From Iocasia fonsfrigidae (lineage in GTDB: Bacteria; Bacillota; Halanaerobiia; Halanaerobiales; DTU029), in NCBI RefSeq assembly GCF_017751145.1, contig NZ_CP046640.1, forward strand, positions 1,406,137-1,470,136: a stretch of DNA of 64,000 nt, given 5' to 3'. Shown one piece after another: positions 1 through 8,888 of the stretch (position 1 is its first letter; each line of letters opens with the position of its first letter). The position numbers and the translations under genes are program-made. The notes beneath the pieces were generated by a model. That model saw only the letters and a program-made list of their open reading frames with translations. It was not told the DNA's origin and ran no database searches.

Positions 1-470
1 GAGAACGAAAATATTACCATCAGGAAATAGGTTATAACAGCCGACTTGATGCCATTCAGGCTGCCATTTTAAGAGTTAAATTGGAGTACCTGACAGAATG
101 GACTGATAATAGGCAGAGGGTGGCTGTCACTTATAACAGTGCATTTAAGGAAAATAAATTAGATGGAATGGTTTCATTACCTGCTAAAAAAATAAGGGAT
201 AGTACTCATGTCTTTCACCAGTATGTGATCAGGACAGGGGATCGAGATAGATTAAAATTATTTTTAGAAAAAAATGGGGTTTCTACTGGCATCTACTACC
301 CCTTACCTTTACATTTACAGAAATGTTTTAAAGGATTAGGGTATCAGGAAGGGGAGTTACCTGTTGCTGAAAAGATCTGTAAACAGGTTCTGGCTTTACC
401 CATAGACCCAGGGTTAAACGATGAAGAAATATCTTATATAGTTAAGTTGTTTGCAAGTAAAATGAGGTGA
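1..470 (+). CDS. DegT/DnrJ/EryC1 family sugar aminotransferase, C-terminal part (cut by window edge)
   Basis: The reading frame is open from base 3, so the gene begins before the window and only about 155 C-terminal residues are seen. The segment YNSRLDAIQAAIL, then the HQYVIR and GIYYPLPLHLQ stretches, is typical of the C-terminal domain of PLP-dependent sugar aminotransferases, which aminate keto-sugar nucleotides. The catalytic lysine lies upstream and is not visible. A UDP-sugar dehydrogenase follows six bases later, so the pair may act on a UDP-HexNAc-uronate, as WbpE and WbpA types do; the exact substrate is inference. An apparent TTG start at base 81 is internal to this frame and is not the true start. 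Confidence 0.88.
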   Translation, partial: ERKYYHQEIGYNSRLDAIQAAILRVKLEYLTEWTDNRQRVAVTYNSAFKENKLDGMVSLPAKKIRDSTHVFHQYVIRTGDRDRLKLFLEKNGVSTGIYYPLPLHLQKCFKGLGYQEGELPVAEKICKQVLALPIDPGLNDEEISYIVKLFASKMR

Positions 471-476
471 ATAAAT

Positions 477-1787
477 ATGGATTTATATAGAAAACTTGTT
501 AATAAGCAAACCAGGATGGCTATCGTTGGACTGGGTTATGTAGGTATTCAATTAGCTGCCGCCTTTGCTAAAAAGGTAGAAGTAATTGGTTTAGACATTA
601 ATACTAAAAAAATAAATCAATATAAAACAGGGATAGATATTACCGATGGGGTTGGGGGTAACCTTCTTGAGAAGACTTCTGTCCTATTTACTACTGATGA
701 AAGTAAGCTAAGTGAAGCCCTGTTTTACATTGTTACTGTCCCTACTCCGGTTAATTGTGATAAAACACCGGATTTAAGGCCGTTAATTGACGCAAGTGAA
801 ATGATAGGCAGAAATATGAACAAGGGGGCTTTTATAGTCTATGAATCAACTGTCTATCCAGGATTGACGGAAGAGGTCTGTATTCCCATCTTGGAGCAGG
901 TATCAGGTTTCCAGTGTAAGAGAGATTTTAAAGTGGGCTATTCACCAGAAAGGATTAATCCCAGTGATCGGGTACATAAACTGGAAACTATTAAAAAAGT
1001 TGTAGCAGGTGTTGATGAAGAGTCTCTAAGTATAATTGCCAGGGTTTATGAATTAGTAATTAAAGCAGGTGTTCATAAAGCAGATAGCATCAGGGTGGCA
1101 GAGGCGGCAAAGATCATGGAGAATTGCCAGCGAGATATTAACATAGCTTTTATCAACGAAATAGCTATGTTTTTAAATAAACTTAATATTGATATAGAAG
1201 ATGTATTAAAAGCCTCAAGAACTAAATGGAACTTTATCGATTTTACTCCTGGGCTGGTAGGTGGACATTGTATTGGAGTAGATCCTTATTATCTTCTTTA
1301 TCAAGCAGAACAGCTAGGCCATCACTTAGAGATTATACGGTCAGGAAGAAGAGTTAATAATAGTGTGGTTAAATATGTAATTGATAATATTATTAAAAAA
1401 CTGCTTGAAGCAGAGATAAAAATAAAAGGAGCAAGGGTTACAATTATGGGTATAAGCTATAAGGAGGATGTTCCAGATCTAAGAAATACTAGGGTAATAG
1501 ATATTATCAGGGGACTTAAAGAATATGGCCTGGAAATAAAGGTGGTGGATCCTGTTATCGAACCGACTAAAGTACAGGAAGAATATAATATTAAACTTGA
1601 GAATCTAGAAGATATAAAGGGGATGGATGTGTTAATTTTTGCTGTTCCACATCAGGGGTTTAAAACCTTAAAGCTTTATGATTTAAAGAAAATGTATTCC
1701 GGGAATAGGCCGGTATTAATAGACCTAAAAGGTATCTTTAATAAAACAGAGGCCCAGAAGATGAAATTCCTATACTGGAGTCTTTGA
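477..1787 (+). CDS. UDP-sugar (UDP-HexNAc) 6-dehydrogenase, TviB/WbpO-like
   Basis: This protein oxidises the C6 hydroxyl of a UDP-sugar to a uronic acid in two NAD-dependent steps. The N-terminal Rossmann motif GLGYVG is at residues 18-23. The catalytic cysteine is C265 in GGHCIGVDPYYL, and a C-terminal UDP-binding domain completes the fold. Its 436 residues match the usual length of the UDP-glucose/UDP-N-acetylhexosamine dehydrogenase family. The GGHCIGVDPYYL form and the aminotransferase upstream favour a UDP-N-acetyl-sugar rather than UDP-glucose, which is inference. The ATG has a GAGGTGA ribosome site formed by the end of the upstream gene, so the two are translationally linked. Confidence 0.93.
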   Translation: MDLYRKLVNKQTRMAIVGLGYVGIQLAAAFAKKVEVIGLDINTKKINQYKTGIDITDGVGGNLLEKTSVLFTTDESKLSEALFYIVTVPTPVNCDKTPDLRPLIDASEMIGRNMNKGAFIVYESTVYPGLTEEVCIPILEQVSGFQCKRDFKVGYSPERINPSDRVHKLETIKKVVAGVDEESLSIIARVYELVIKAGVHKADSIRVAEAAKIMENCQRDINIAFINEIAMFLNKLNIDIEDVLKASRTKWNFIDFTPGLVGGHCIGVDPYYLLYQAEQLGHHLEIIRSGRRVNNSVVKYVIDNIIKKLLEAEIKIKGARVTIMGISYKEDVPDLRNTRVIDIIRGLKEYGLEIKVVDPVIEPTKVQEEYNIKLENLEDIKGMDVLIFAVPHQGFKTLKLYDLKKMYSGNRPVLIDLKGIFNKTEAQKMKFLYWSL

Positions 1788-1837
1788 AAAAAATAAGGGA
1801 TTGTGGATAAGTTTTAAAGTAATTTTAATAATAACGT

Positions 1838-1970
1838 CCGAGAAAATTATAATTCTACCGCTTGTCGTTCCTTCCGGTGTCCTGCCTCCAGTCACTGTTA
1901 CATATTTTTTACTCCGGCGTCCTGCCTACGTAAAAAATATAAAGTCGCTATAGAATTATAATTTTCTCTA
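1838..1970 (+). repeat. Structured dispersed repeat, copy A
   Basis: An outer inverted repeat of 18/18 bases (1840-1857 with 1951-1968) encloses a fixed block CTTGTCG (1861-1867), a first GGTGTCCTGCCT (1876-1887), a perfect 11-bp hairpin (1902-1912 with 1930-1940) whose loop carries GGCGTCCTGCCT (1916-1927), and AGTCG (1943-1947). Copies B and C have the same landmarks at the same distances but different arm sequences. It sits in the 256-base gap between two convergent glycan genes. The remainder of that gap shows no gene. Confidence 0.85.
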
Positions 1971-2043
1971 GGATTGAAGGCTCAGTGTACATTGTCCATT
2001 GTCAATTAAAAACACTCACACTCATTATATACTTTGGATATAT

Positions 2044-2811
2044 TTACATTGTCACTAATGGTTTAAAATTATCTGTTATAGCAATAATTTTACAAGCCTT
2101 TTGAGATAGTTCAACAGATACTTTCATCGTATGCTTATTTAGATCTCTATGACGGATTTGTACATAATTAAAGGGATTTCCAGTATATAGCTTAAATCCA
2201 ACTTTAAGACATTTACGAAAAAAAGTTTGGTCTTCACCCCTATTAATATCATTAAATTTTACTTTATTAAATACATCTCTTTTGATTACCGGTGAGGGTC
2301 CTATGATCCAATTGTGAAAACAGTTTCTTACACCAATATTTGCTATTCCTAATATTTTTGATTCAGGAAAATGCATAAATCTTTCCACTCTGCCGATAAT
2401 CTGGGTATTCACATCTGAAAAACAGTTAATTTGATCTATCAGGTAGTTCGGTCCATAATAATCATCATCATCAAATTTAGCAATATAATCTCCCTTTGAT
2501 TTCTCAATTGCAAAATTTAAACAGGAACCAAGTGTAGTTGATTCATCTAATTGAAAAACCTGTACATTTTGAAAAGACTTACTGTAATCCTGCCATTTTT
2601 GTATATCCAAATTATTATTATTAAGAATAATTATTAGTTCTTTATCCTGATAGTTTTGCTGATTATAATTCATAAATATATTTTTGGAATATTCTGTTTT
2701 ATTAGTAGAAGTTATAATTGAAACCAAACCAGTGGAGTTTAAATTTGTACGATCTGGAGGGGTATATCCAATTATTTTAAAAATATCATTAATATCCATT
2801 TTTTCAATCAT
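2044..2811 (-). CDS. Family 2 (GT-A) glycosyltransferase
   Basis: A nucleotide-sugar glycosyltransferase of the GT-A fold. The N-terminal half has VSIITSTNK followed by ELIIILNNN and then KSKGDYIAKFDDDDYY, the nucleotide-binding and DXD-type metal-binding region. A later HNWIIGPSPVIKRDV and GEDQTFFRKCL resemble the acceptor and catalytic-base region of GT2 enzymes. The start is placed at the ATG preceded by AAGGTGGAGC, giving 255 residues; an upstream in-frame ATG at 2868 has no ribosome site. It runs opposite to its neighbours. Donor and acceptor cannot be told from sequence. Confidence 0.8.
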   Translation of the reverse strand: MIEKMDINDIFKIIGYTPPDRTNLNSTGLVSIITSTNKTEYSKNIFMNYNQQNYQDKELIIILNNNNLDIQKWQDYSKSFQNVQVFQLDESTTLGSCLNFAIEKSKGDYIAKFDDDDYYGPNYLIDQINCFSDVNTQIIGRVERFMHFPESKILGIANIGVRNCFHNWIIGPSPVIKRDVFNKVKFNDINRGEDQTFFRKCLKVGFKLYTGNPFNYVQIRHRDLNKHTMKVSVELSQKACKIIAITDNFKPLVTM

Positions 2812-2855
2812 TGCTCCACCTTCCATAATTGTTGATGATTTAAACAGATAACTTA

Positions 2856-3068
2856 TTATATGACGCAATCTACATAAATGTGTGTCATAAAGTCTTTATA
2901 ATATTTTTCTCTCATTAGAACAAATTGATTTTGCCAACTTATTTTAAAAGTAAATTTCTTAATGGTAAGGAAATTACTTGCAATGAAAAAATGCATAATT
3001 TCCTTACCATTAAAAAAATAGTTATCATTTCTTATAGATTGTATATCACATTTTATTATAAATGACAT
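2856..3068 (-). CDS. Short hypothetical protein or glycan-gene relic
   Basis: A 70-residue frame just upstream of the GT2 gene on the same strand, with no family I recognise. Its C-terminal part (REKYYKDFMTHIYVDC) reads like ordinary protein, but its middle lies over a perfect 18-bp hairpin, and no strong ribosome site precedes the ATG. It may be the tail of a lost glycosyltransferase gene, or simply an open frame in the divergent promoter region of the GT11 gene. Confidence 0.25.
   Translation of the reverse strand: MSFIIKCDIQSIRNDNYFFNGKEIMHFFIASNFLTIKKFTFKISWQNQFVLMREKYYKDFMTHIYVDCVI
2959..3013. repeat. Perfect 18-bp inverted repeat (hairpin)
   Basis: Arms 2959-2976 and 2996-3013 pair over all 18 bases around a 19-base loop. 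The hairpin lies about 100 bases upstream of the fucosyltransferase start, in the divergent region. It has no T-tract typical of a terminator. Confidence 0.7.
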
Positions 3069-3108
3069 ATAGTATTTTTAAAGAAAGTTAAAAAGGAGTT
3101 ATCTAGCC

Positions 3109-3939
3109 ATGAAAATTGTTCGAATAACAGGTGGTTTAGGTAATCAAATGTTTCAGTATGCTTTTTATCTGAGCCTTAAAGAAAGGTTTACAGATGTTAA
3201 GTTAGATATAACACCTTATATTTTAAGTAAATTTCATTATGGTTATGAATTAAGTAAGGTTTTTGGTATAAAGGCAGATTTAGCAATTAATGAGGAAATT
3301 GATTATTTGATAAATAATAGTGATTCAAAATTAAGTACTATATTTATTGAAAGGCAGTTTAATTTTGATAAAGAAGTATTTGAAATAAAGGGAGATGTCC
3401 TATATTACGGTTACTGGCAAACTGAAAAATACTTCAAAAGTATAGATGGAATTATCAAAAAGGAATTTGTTTTTAAAAGGCCGTTAGATAATAAAAATAT
3501 AGAAATTGTAGATCAGATAAATGAAGTAAATTCAGTTAGTCTTCATATTAGAAGGGGAGATTATGTTAGTATTAAAAATGTTGCTCGTATATGTACATTA
3601 GAATATTATCAAAAAGCAGTAAAGTTGATAAAAGAAAAAATAAACAAGCCAGTTTTTTACATTTGTTCTGATGAAATAGAATGGGTAAAAGAAAATATAA
3701 GGTTAGAAGAGAATACAGTTTTTGTTGATTGGAATAAAGGTGAGGATAGTTATAAAGATATGCAGCTTATGAGTTTATGTAAACATAATATTTTAGCTAA
3801 TAGTTCTTTTAGCTGGTGGGCTGCCTGGTTAAATAATAATAAAAATAAGATGGTAATTGCTCCATCAAGATGGTTTAATGATGAGACTGAGAATATAAGG
3901 GATTTAATTCCAGACGGTTGGTTTAAAATTGAGGTTTAG
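3109..3939 (+). CDS. Glycosyltransferase family 11 (alpha-1,2-fucosyltransferase-like)
   Basis: Transfers L-fucose, or a close relative such as L-colitose, from the GDP-sugar to a glycan acceptor in the cytoplasm. The N-terminal GGLGNQMFQYAF and the central HIRRGDY (about residues 146-152) are GT11 hallmarks for nucleotide-sugar binding, and the C-terminal SSFSWWAAWLN motif is also typical. Length (276 aa) is normal. ATG follows AAAAGGAG. ManC is downstream, and Gmd plus an Fcl-like reductase lie 23 kb further on, so the GDP-sugar donor can be made from genes in this window. Colitose as the real donor is possible because a ColD-like enzyme is present. Confidence 0.92.
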   Translation: MKIVRITGGLGNQMFQYAFYLSLKERFTDVKLDITPYILSKFHYGYELSKVFGIKADLAINEEIDYLINNSDSKLSTIFIERQFNFDKEVFEIKGDVLYYGYWQTEKYFKSIDGIIKKEFVFKRPLDNKNIEIVDQINEVNSVSLHIRRGDYVSIKNVARICTLEYYQKAVKLIKEKINKPVFYICSDEIEWVKENIRLEENTVFVDWNKGEDSYKDMQLMSLCKHNILANSSFSWWAAWLNNNKNKMVIAPSRWFNDETENIRDLIPDGWFKIEV

Positions 3940-3996
3940 ATATGAAAGTTTACTTTAGTATAGAAAATATAAAATATGTGAAAGAAGTGAGAGCAA

Positions 3997-5070
3997 ATGA
4001 TAAATGTTTTAATCCTGGCTGGAGGAGAGGGAACCCGTTTTTGGCCTTTAAGTAGGAGGAATAGACCAAAGCAATTTGTACAATTATTAGATAATCAGAA
4101 AAATATGTTACAGCAAACAGTTGAGAGGATTAATAACTTAGTACCTATAGAAAATATTTTTATTGCAACTAATACTGATTATAAGCAAAAAATTCAGGAA
4201 CAAGTAAAGGAAATAAAGGCCGAGAATATTATTATAGAACCATTAAAACGCAACACTGCTGCTGCTATCGGACTTTCTGCCCTTTTTATTGAAAGCAAGT
4301 ATCCTGGTTCTATAATGATTGTTTTACCAATAGATCATTTAATTAATGATGAAGTTAACTTTATTGAAACTATAAAGAGAGCTATTGAAGTAGCGTCATC
4401 TGGTGAAAAGTTGGTTACTTTGGGTATAAAACCAACTTATCCAGAGACTGGTTATGGTTATATTCATATAGGTCAAATTGATCAGGACTTTACATATCAG
4501 GTCTTTAAGGTAAAAAGATTTATTGAAAAACCGGATAGAGCAAAGGCAGAGACTTTTCTAAAGACAGGCAACTATTTTTGGAATAGTGGAATTTTCATCT
4601 GGCAAAACCAGGTTATTCTGGAAAGTATTAAGAAGAATATTCCTCAATTATATGATTCATTACAAAAAATAAAAAGAGTAATCAATACAGACTGGTTCGG
4701 AAAAGTGATTTTAGAAGAATTTAAAGAGCTTACAGCAGTATCTATAGATTCTGGTATTTTAGAGAAGGTAGATAATGTTTATGTATTACCCGGATATTTT
4801 GCCTGGGGTGACCTTGGAAATTTACTTGGCTTAAAATATGTTAAAGAACAAGATGAACGGTGCAATACTATTATTGGTAAGCATTTAGGGGTTGATACAG
4901 AAAATTCAATAATCTATAACCAGGATAAATTAATAACGACTATTGGTTTAAAGAATATGATTATTATAAATACCGAAGATGTTATTCTCATTTGTGATAA
5001 AAAAAGAGCTCAGGAAGTTAAGAAGATTAGAGAAAAATTAGAAAAATGTGGATTAATAGAATATCTGTGA
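3997..5070 (+). CDS. manC: Mannose-1-phosphate guanylyltransferase
   Basis: Makes GDP-mannose from mannose-1-phosphate and GTP, the entry point for GDP-fucose, GDP-colitose and related sugars. The N-terminal GGEGTRFWPLSR followed by RPKQF is the pyrophosphorylase signature, and EKPDRAKAETFL plus YFWNSGIF form the sugar-binding region. With 357 residues it is the short form, lacking the C-terminal phosphomannose isomerase domain of long ManC proteins. It lies between two fucosyltransferase-type genes, so coordinated use of GDP-sugars is likely. The ATG is preceded by GAAGTGAGAG, a weak ribosome site. Confidence 0.93.
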   Translation: MINVLILAGGEGTRFWPLSRRNRPKQFVQLLDNQKNMLQQTVERINNLVPIENIFIATNTDYKQKIQEQVKEIKAENIIIEPLKRNTAAAIGLSALFIESKYPGSIMIVLPIDHLINDEVNFIETIKRAIEVASSGEKLVTLGIKPTYPETGYGYIHIGQIDQDFTYQVFKVKRFIEKPDRAKAETFLKTGNYFWNSGIFIWQNQVILESIKKNIPQLYDSLQKIKRVINTDWFGKVILEEFKELTAVSIDSGILEKVDNVYVLPGYFAWGDLGNLLGLKYVKEQDERCNTIIGKHLGVDTENSIIYNQDKLITTIGLKNMIIINTEDVILICDKKRAQEVKKIREKLEKCGLIEYL

Positions 5071-5076
5071 ACCTTC

Positions 5077-5106
5077 CCATCTAAATTGAATATAAGATTT
5101 AGATGG
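5077..5106 (+). terminator. Hairpin after manC
   Basis: A perfect 10-bp stem (5077-5086 with 5097-5106) right after the manC stop. Only a short T-rich tail follows, so it is a weak or partial terminator, or an mRNA-end structure. Confidence 0.5.
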
Positions 5107-5143
5107 TGTTTTGGGTCTATCTATTAAATTGGAGTGAATAAAC

Positions 5144-6121
5144 ATGAAAAAAATTGCTTTTATACCTAGTAGAGTATTTTATAATAATAGTTTGTTTAAT
5201 CTAGAGAATAAAACATTAAATCGGGATAATGTATTAATGCCTTTTTATATACTGAAGAATAGGTTGCAAGAAATGAATATTGATTTAAATACTATTGACT
5301 TATATAGTGATTATAAAAAATTAGATGCCGTTTTCTTTTTGAATTTAAATATAAATGAAATCAAAAAATGCCAGGCAAATGGTTTAGGTAATAAGTTAAT
5401 ATATATAATGTTAGAACCGCCTGTAGTAAGAGCAGAAAATTCTATAGAGGTTTTAAAAAAAATGGAGAATACTTTTAAATATATAATGACCTGGCAGGAT
5501 GATTTAATAGATAATAGAAAATATATTAAAATAAATTATCCAGAATACTTTGGGGAAGTAAATATTCAAAAGGTAAATTTTGAAAATAAAAAACTCTTAA
5601 CAAATATATCAGGGTACAAATTTTCAACACATCCTGATGAGTTATATAGTAAAAGATTAGAAGTTATAGAGTTTTTTGAAGAAAAATACTCTAATAATTT
5701 TGATTTTTACGGATTTGGTTGGGAAAGAGCTTTAAAAATGTATAAGAATTATCATGGAAGGGTTGAAGATAAAATAAAAACTTATAAAAAATATAAGTTT
5801 GCTTTGTCTTTTGAAAATATGAGGAATATTAATGGTTATATTACTGAAAAAATATTTGACTGTTTTAAAGCTAGAGTAGTTCCTATATATTGGGGTGCTA
5901 ATAATATTGAAGAATTTATTCCTAAAGAATGTTTTATTGATTATCGGAAGTTTATGGATGTTGAGAAGTTATATAAATATATATCGAATGTAAATAAAGA
6001 TATTTATAATCAGTATTTAAGAAATATTGAAAAATATTTAATTTCGGATGAAATTAAACAATTTAATAGTGAAAGTTTTTCTAATAAAATTATAGAAGTT
6101 ATAAATCTTATTGAAAGATAA
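5144..6121 (+). CDS. Glycosyltransferase family 10 (alpha-1,3/4-fucosyltransferase-like)
   Basis: The conserved GT10 donor-binding region is clear around residues 220-255: FALSFENM, GYITEKIFDCF and ARVVPIYWGA. These motifs bind the GDP-fucose phosphates in Helicobacter-type FucT enzymes. The N-terminal half (acceptor domain) is divergent, as is usual. At 325 residues it is in the family range, without C-terminal heptad repeats. Its last 20 codons are duplicated downstream of the adjacent IS66 element because the 337-base repeat that flanks the element begins inside this gene. The coding sequence itself is intact. Confidence 0.9.
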   Translation: MKKIAFIPSRVFYNNSLFNLENKTLNRDNVLMPFYILKNRLQEMNIDLNTIDLYSDYKKLDAVFFLNLNINEIKKCQANGLGNKLIYIMLEPPVVRAENSIEVLKKMENTFKYIMTWQDDLIDNRKYIKINYPEYFGEVNIQKVNFENKKLLTNISGYKFSTHPDELYSKRLEVIEFFEEKYSNNFDFYGFGWERALKMYKNYHGRVEDKIKTYKKYKFALSFENMRNINGYITEKIFDCFKARVVPIYWGANNIEEFIPKECFIDYRKFMDVEKLYKYISNVNKDIYNQYLRNIEKYLISDEIKQFNSESFSNKIIEVINLIER

Positions 6122-6397
6122 AAAAAGTGATGTTTTAAGATAATAATTTATGTAACGAGGAATCTTCTCTGGGGATTTTAATCTCCTTATCCAGAAGAGA
6201 TTCCTTATTTATTTTGTAAACGTGTTCTTTATATTCAGGCTAGATAAAGCTAAAAAAGAAGAATACTTTGATGTAAAAATTACCATGGGCGAGGATATAA
6301 TATAAATCACCTCATGGAAGATGCTCGCTTTATTCAATATGTTGATCTCTATGCTAGACTATTATCATTTAGGAAAAGTTAATTTTACATCTGAATG
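6061..6397 (+). repeat. 337-base direct repeat, left copy flanking IS66
   Basis: By eye identical to 8889-9225. It starts inside the GT10 gene and ends exactly at the left terminus of the IS66 element. It contains the GT10 stop codon, a terminator-like hairpin and a decayed coding relic (from about 6289) that is also seen near 13.2 kb. Confidence 0.95.
6158..6205 (+). terminator. Terminator-like hairpin after the GT10 gene
   Basis: The outer arms AGGAATCT and AGATTCCT pair, an inner GGGGAT pairs with ATCTCC, and a T-rich tail follows. A second identical copy lies in the right-hand 337-base repeat at about 8986-9033. Confidence 0.6.
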
Positions 6398-6447
6398 GTA
6401 AGCGTCAAAACGTCCCCACCTGGAAAAATTGAGGACATTATGATAGG

Positions 6448-8043
6448 CTAATTCTTATGAGGAATCCTGCATTCTTCCGGAATAGATTGAGACCAAGGTA
6501 ATAATTCATCCAATTCATCTATATTTTGTAGATCAATGTTGGGTAGTTTCTCAAAAAGATATTTTAGATAAAAGAATGGTACTAAGTTGTTTGCTTTGGC
6601 GGTCTCTATGATACTGTAAGTAATGGCACTGGCTGTAGCTCCTTTTACCGACTTGGAAAATAGAAAGTTCTTTCTCCCAATAACAAAGGGCTTGATTGCT
6701 CTTTCTGCCCGATTATTACTGATCTCTAGTCTACCATCCAGGAGAAAGGCTTCTAGTTTAGGCCATTGATTGAGACAATATTTAATAGCTTTGCTGAGAC
6801 CACTTTTAGGTAAAGTCTGTTGTTCCTTGATTTTTAGCCATGACAAAAAGGCCTCCAGAACTGGTTTGCTTTGTTCAAGGCGTTTTTGATATCTTTCTTC
6901 AGCTGATAAGTCTTTTAAGTCCCGTTCAATCTGGAAGAGTCGATTGCAGAAATTCAGACCTTCCTCAGCATTAGTTTTTAAGTGAACAGAGCCTTTAGGT
7001 AATGCCTTTAAGGCATCTGTGAAACCACGTCTAGCGTGAGCAAAACATCCGAGCTGGGTGACGTCCTGAACACTATTGTACCCAGCATAGCCATCGGTTT
7101 GAAGAAACCCACTGAATCCAGTTAAGAATTTCTTCGGATGTTCATTAGCCCTGGAAGGTTGATATTCATATAAGTAGATCGGTGGACTGGAAACTCCAGT
7201 AGCATAGAGCCACATATATGATTTGCTTTTAGCTGCTTTACCTTTTTCAGATAAAACCTGAAGTGTAGTTTCATCAGCATGTACGATATCTTCTTTTAAT
7301 AAATATTCATATATTCTATCATATAGATAGTTAAGCCAGTTGTTGGCTCCATGGATTACCCAGTTAGCCAGATTTTGACGGGATAGCTCAATGCCAAAAT
7401 TCTTAAATTGTTTCTCCTGTCTGTAAAGAGGTACTGCTTGAGAATATTTGGTATCCATGATATATGCCAGTAACGATGGAGAGAGAAAACTCCCTTTTAA
7501 AACTGGATTAGGCATAGGAGCAGTAATTACTGGAGTTGTGATATTTTCCTTTTCGCAATTTCTACAGGCATAAACATCACGAACATGTTCAACAACCTTA
7601 ACCTGAGCAGGAATAATCTTTAATTCTTTTCTAATTTCCTTACTCATGACATGAAGTTGCTTACCACATTGCGGACAGATCTGCTCAGCTTCATCTAGAT
7701 GATATTCAATGACTTCAACAGGGAGATCTTCGAAGGACTTTTTCTTTTTGTTTTTGCCCTTACGTCTTTTATATGTAATCTCCTCGAGTTCAGGTTCTTT
7801 GAGACTGACCTTAGCTTCCTGTTCAGCCTCATTGAAAATTGATAACTGATTAGAATTAAATTTTTCACTAGAAGCACCAAATCGTCTTTGTTGGTTTAAG
7901 CGAAATTGCTCCTCATACCAGTTTAATTTAGCTGTCAATTCTTCAATTTGTTGAGCCTGTCTTGCAATTTTATCTTCTAAAGATAGCTCTTGATTTTCTT
8001 CTTTATTAACTTGTATAATCGTTGATTTATCAGTAGTTTTCAT
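6448..8043 (-). CDS. tnpC: IS66 transposase TnpC (DDE)
   Basis: The 531-residue catalytic transposase of IS66. A leucine-rich coiled coil (EDKIARQAQQIEELTAKL) opens the protein. A zinc-binding CPQC and CRNC pair lies near residues 140-185, and the DDE core is represented by HADETTLQ, LQTDGYAGY and NNRAERAIKPF. Full length and no internal stops suggest function. It is the last gene of the element's operon, about 100 bases downstream of tnpB. Confidence 0.97.
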   Translation of the reverse strand: MKTTDKSTIIQVNKEENQELSLEDKIARQAQQIEELTAKLNWYEEQFRLNQQRRFGASSEKFNSNQLSIFNEAEQEAKVSLKEPELEEITYKRRKGKNKKKKSFEDLPVEVIEYHLDEAEQICPQCGKQLHVMSKEIRKELKIIPAQVKVVEHVRDVYACRNCEKENITTPVITAPMPNPVLKGSFLSPSLLAYIMDTKYSQAVPLYRQEKQFKNFGIELSRQNLANWVIHGANNWLNYLYDRIYEYLLKEDIVHADETTLQVLSEKGKAAKSKSYMWLYATGVSSPPIYLYEYQPSRANEHPKKFLTGFSGFLQTDGYAGYNSVQDVTQLGCFAHARRGFTDALKALPKGSVHLKTNAEEGLNFCNRLFQIERDLKDLSAEERYQKRLEQSKPVLEAFLSWLKIKEQQTLPKSGLSKAIKYCLNQWPKLEAFLLDGRLEISNNRAERAIKPFVIGRKNFLFSKSVKGATASAITYSIIETAKANNLVPFFYLKYLFEKLPNIDLQNIDELDELLPWSQSIPEECRIPHKN

Positions 8044-8141
8044 AAGTCTATTATATCATTTTTAGGAGAAAAAAGATACTAAAATTAAGCATAAAAGCTC
8101 TGGTTTTACAATGTTTTTGAGGCTTTTGTCTAAAGTTTGTT

Positions 8142-8498
8142 TTAGATGATTATTCTTTCTTTAACGGCAGGATGAGCACCTTTTTGATGAATAGATAAAC
8201 CATCAAGTAACCACCTGAATTGTCTTTCATCAATCATTACTGTAGAGCCAGTAGTACCATCAGGCCATCTGAATCTACTTTTTTCCAGGCGTTTGTAGTG
8301 TAACCAGAAACCATCATTATCCCATTCCAAAATCTTGAGTTTGTCCTGCTTTCTGTTACAGAAGACAAAGAGGTCATGAGAAAAGGGATTGAGCTTAAAG
8401 CTCTCCTGAACTATTAAGGATAGGCCATTGATTGATTTCCTAAGATCTGTAGGCCCCAGGGATAAATATACTTTATTGATATGATGCTGATTTAACAT
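8142..8498 (-). CDS. tnpB: IS66 accessory protein TnpB
   Basis: A 118-residue protein with the IS66 Orf2 pattern: LGPTDLRKSINGL near the start, LFVFCNRKQDKLKIL in the middle, and a LEKSRFRWPDG segment. It is required for IS66 transposition in studied members, with an unknown biochemical role. Its start overlaps the end of tnpA by 7 bases, which indicates coupled translation. Confidence 0.96.
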   Translation of the reverse strand: MLNQHHINKVYLSLGPTDLRKSINGLSLIVQESFKLNPFSHDLFVFCNRKQDKLKILEWDNDGFWLHYKRLEKSRFRWPDGTTGSTVMIDERQFRWLLDGLSIHQKGAHPAVKERIII

Positions 8499-8818
8499 TG
8501 TTCTTTAAGAATCCTGATAAGAGTTTCAAAAGTATTAGAATCAAAACCTGGAACGACCTCTATGATCGCCTGACCTATAGTTATTTTTATGGTTTTAGTT
8601 TCAGAATTGTTATTTTCTGCTCGGGCAGGGAATACAGCTGTCCATTTAGTTTGACTAGATTCCTGTTCTTTCTTTTCCTTATTAAATTTATGAATATAGT
8701 ATCTTAGAGAATTAATGTTTAGACCATTCTCTTCACACCATTTGGCAGCAGTTAAACTACTTGCTTTGTAATCCTGGATTCTTTCAATCCAGATTTCACG
8801 TTTGTTATTCATCTTCAA
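8492..8818 (-). CDS. tnpA: IS66 accessory protein TnpA
   Basis: A 108-residue helix-turn-helix protein of the IS66 Orf1 type: IERIQDYKASSLTAAKWCEENG followed by INSLRYYIHKFNK is the DNA-binding part, and the C-terminal ITIGQAIIEVVPGFD segment is characteristic. A GAGGTTATTTGAAG leader precedes the ATG. It is the first gene of the element, about 70 bases inside the right end. Confidence 0.94.
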   Translation of the reverse strand: MKMNNKREIWIERIQDYKASSLTAAKWCEENGLNINSLRYYIHKFNKEKKEQESSQTKWTAVFPARAENNNSETKTIKITIGQAIIEVVPGFDSNTFETLIRILKEQC

Positions 8819-8888
8819 ATAACCTCCCTCAGGGAAATTATCTCATAGATTTCGGCTGTAAGGAATGTGGGTTATATTTGACGCTTAC

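Larger units (their letters stand above)
6398..8888 (-). mobile_element. Complete IS66-family insertion sequence (2491 bp)
   Basis: The ends carry a perfect 12-base terminal inverted repeat, GTAAGCGTCAAA, and enclose the three standard IS66 genes tnpA, tnpB and tnpC in order on the minus strand. All three frames are open, so the element may be active. IS66 elements normally leave an 8-base target duplication. Here the element is instead bounded directly on both sides by a 337-base repeat. Confidence 0.96.
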
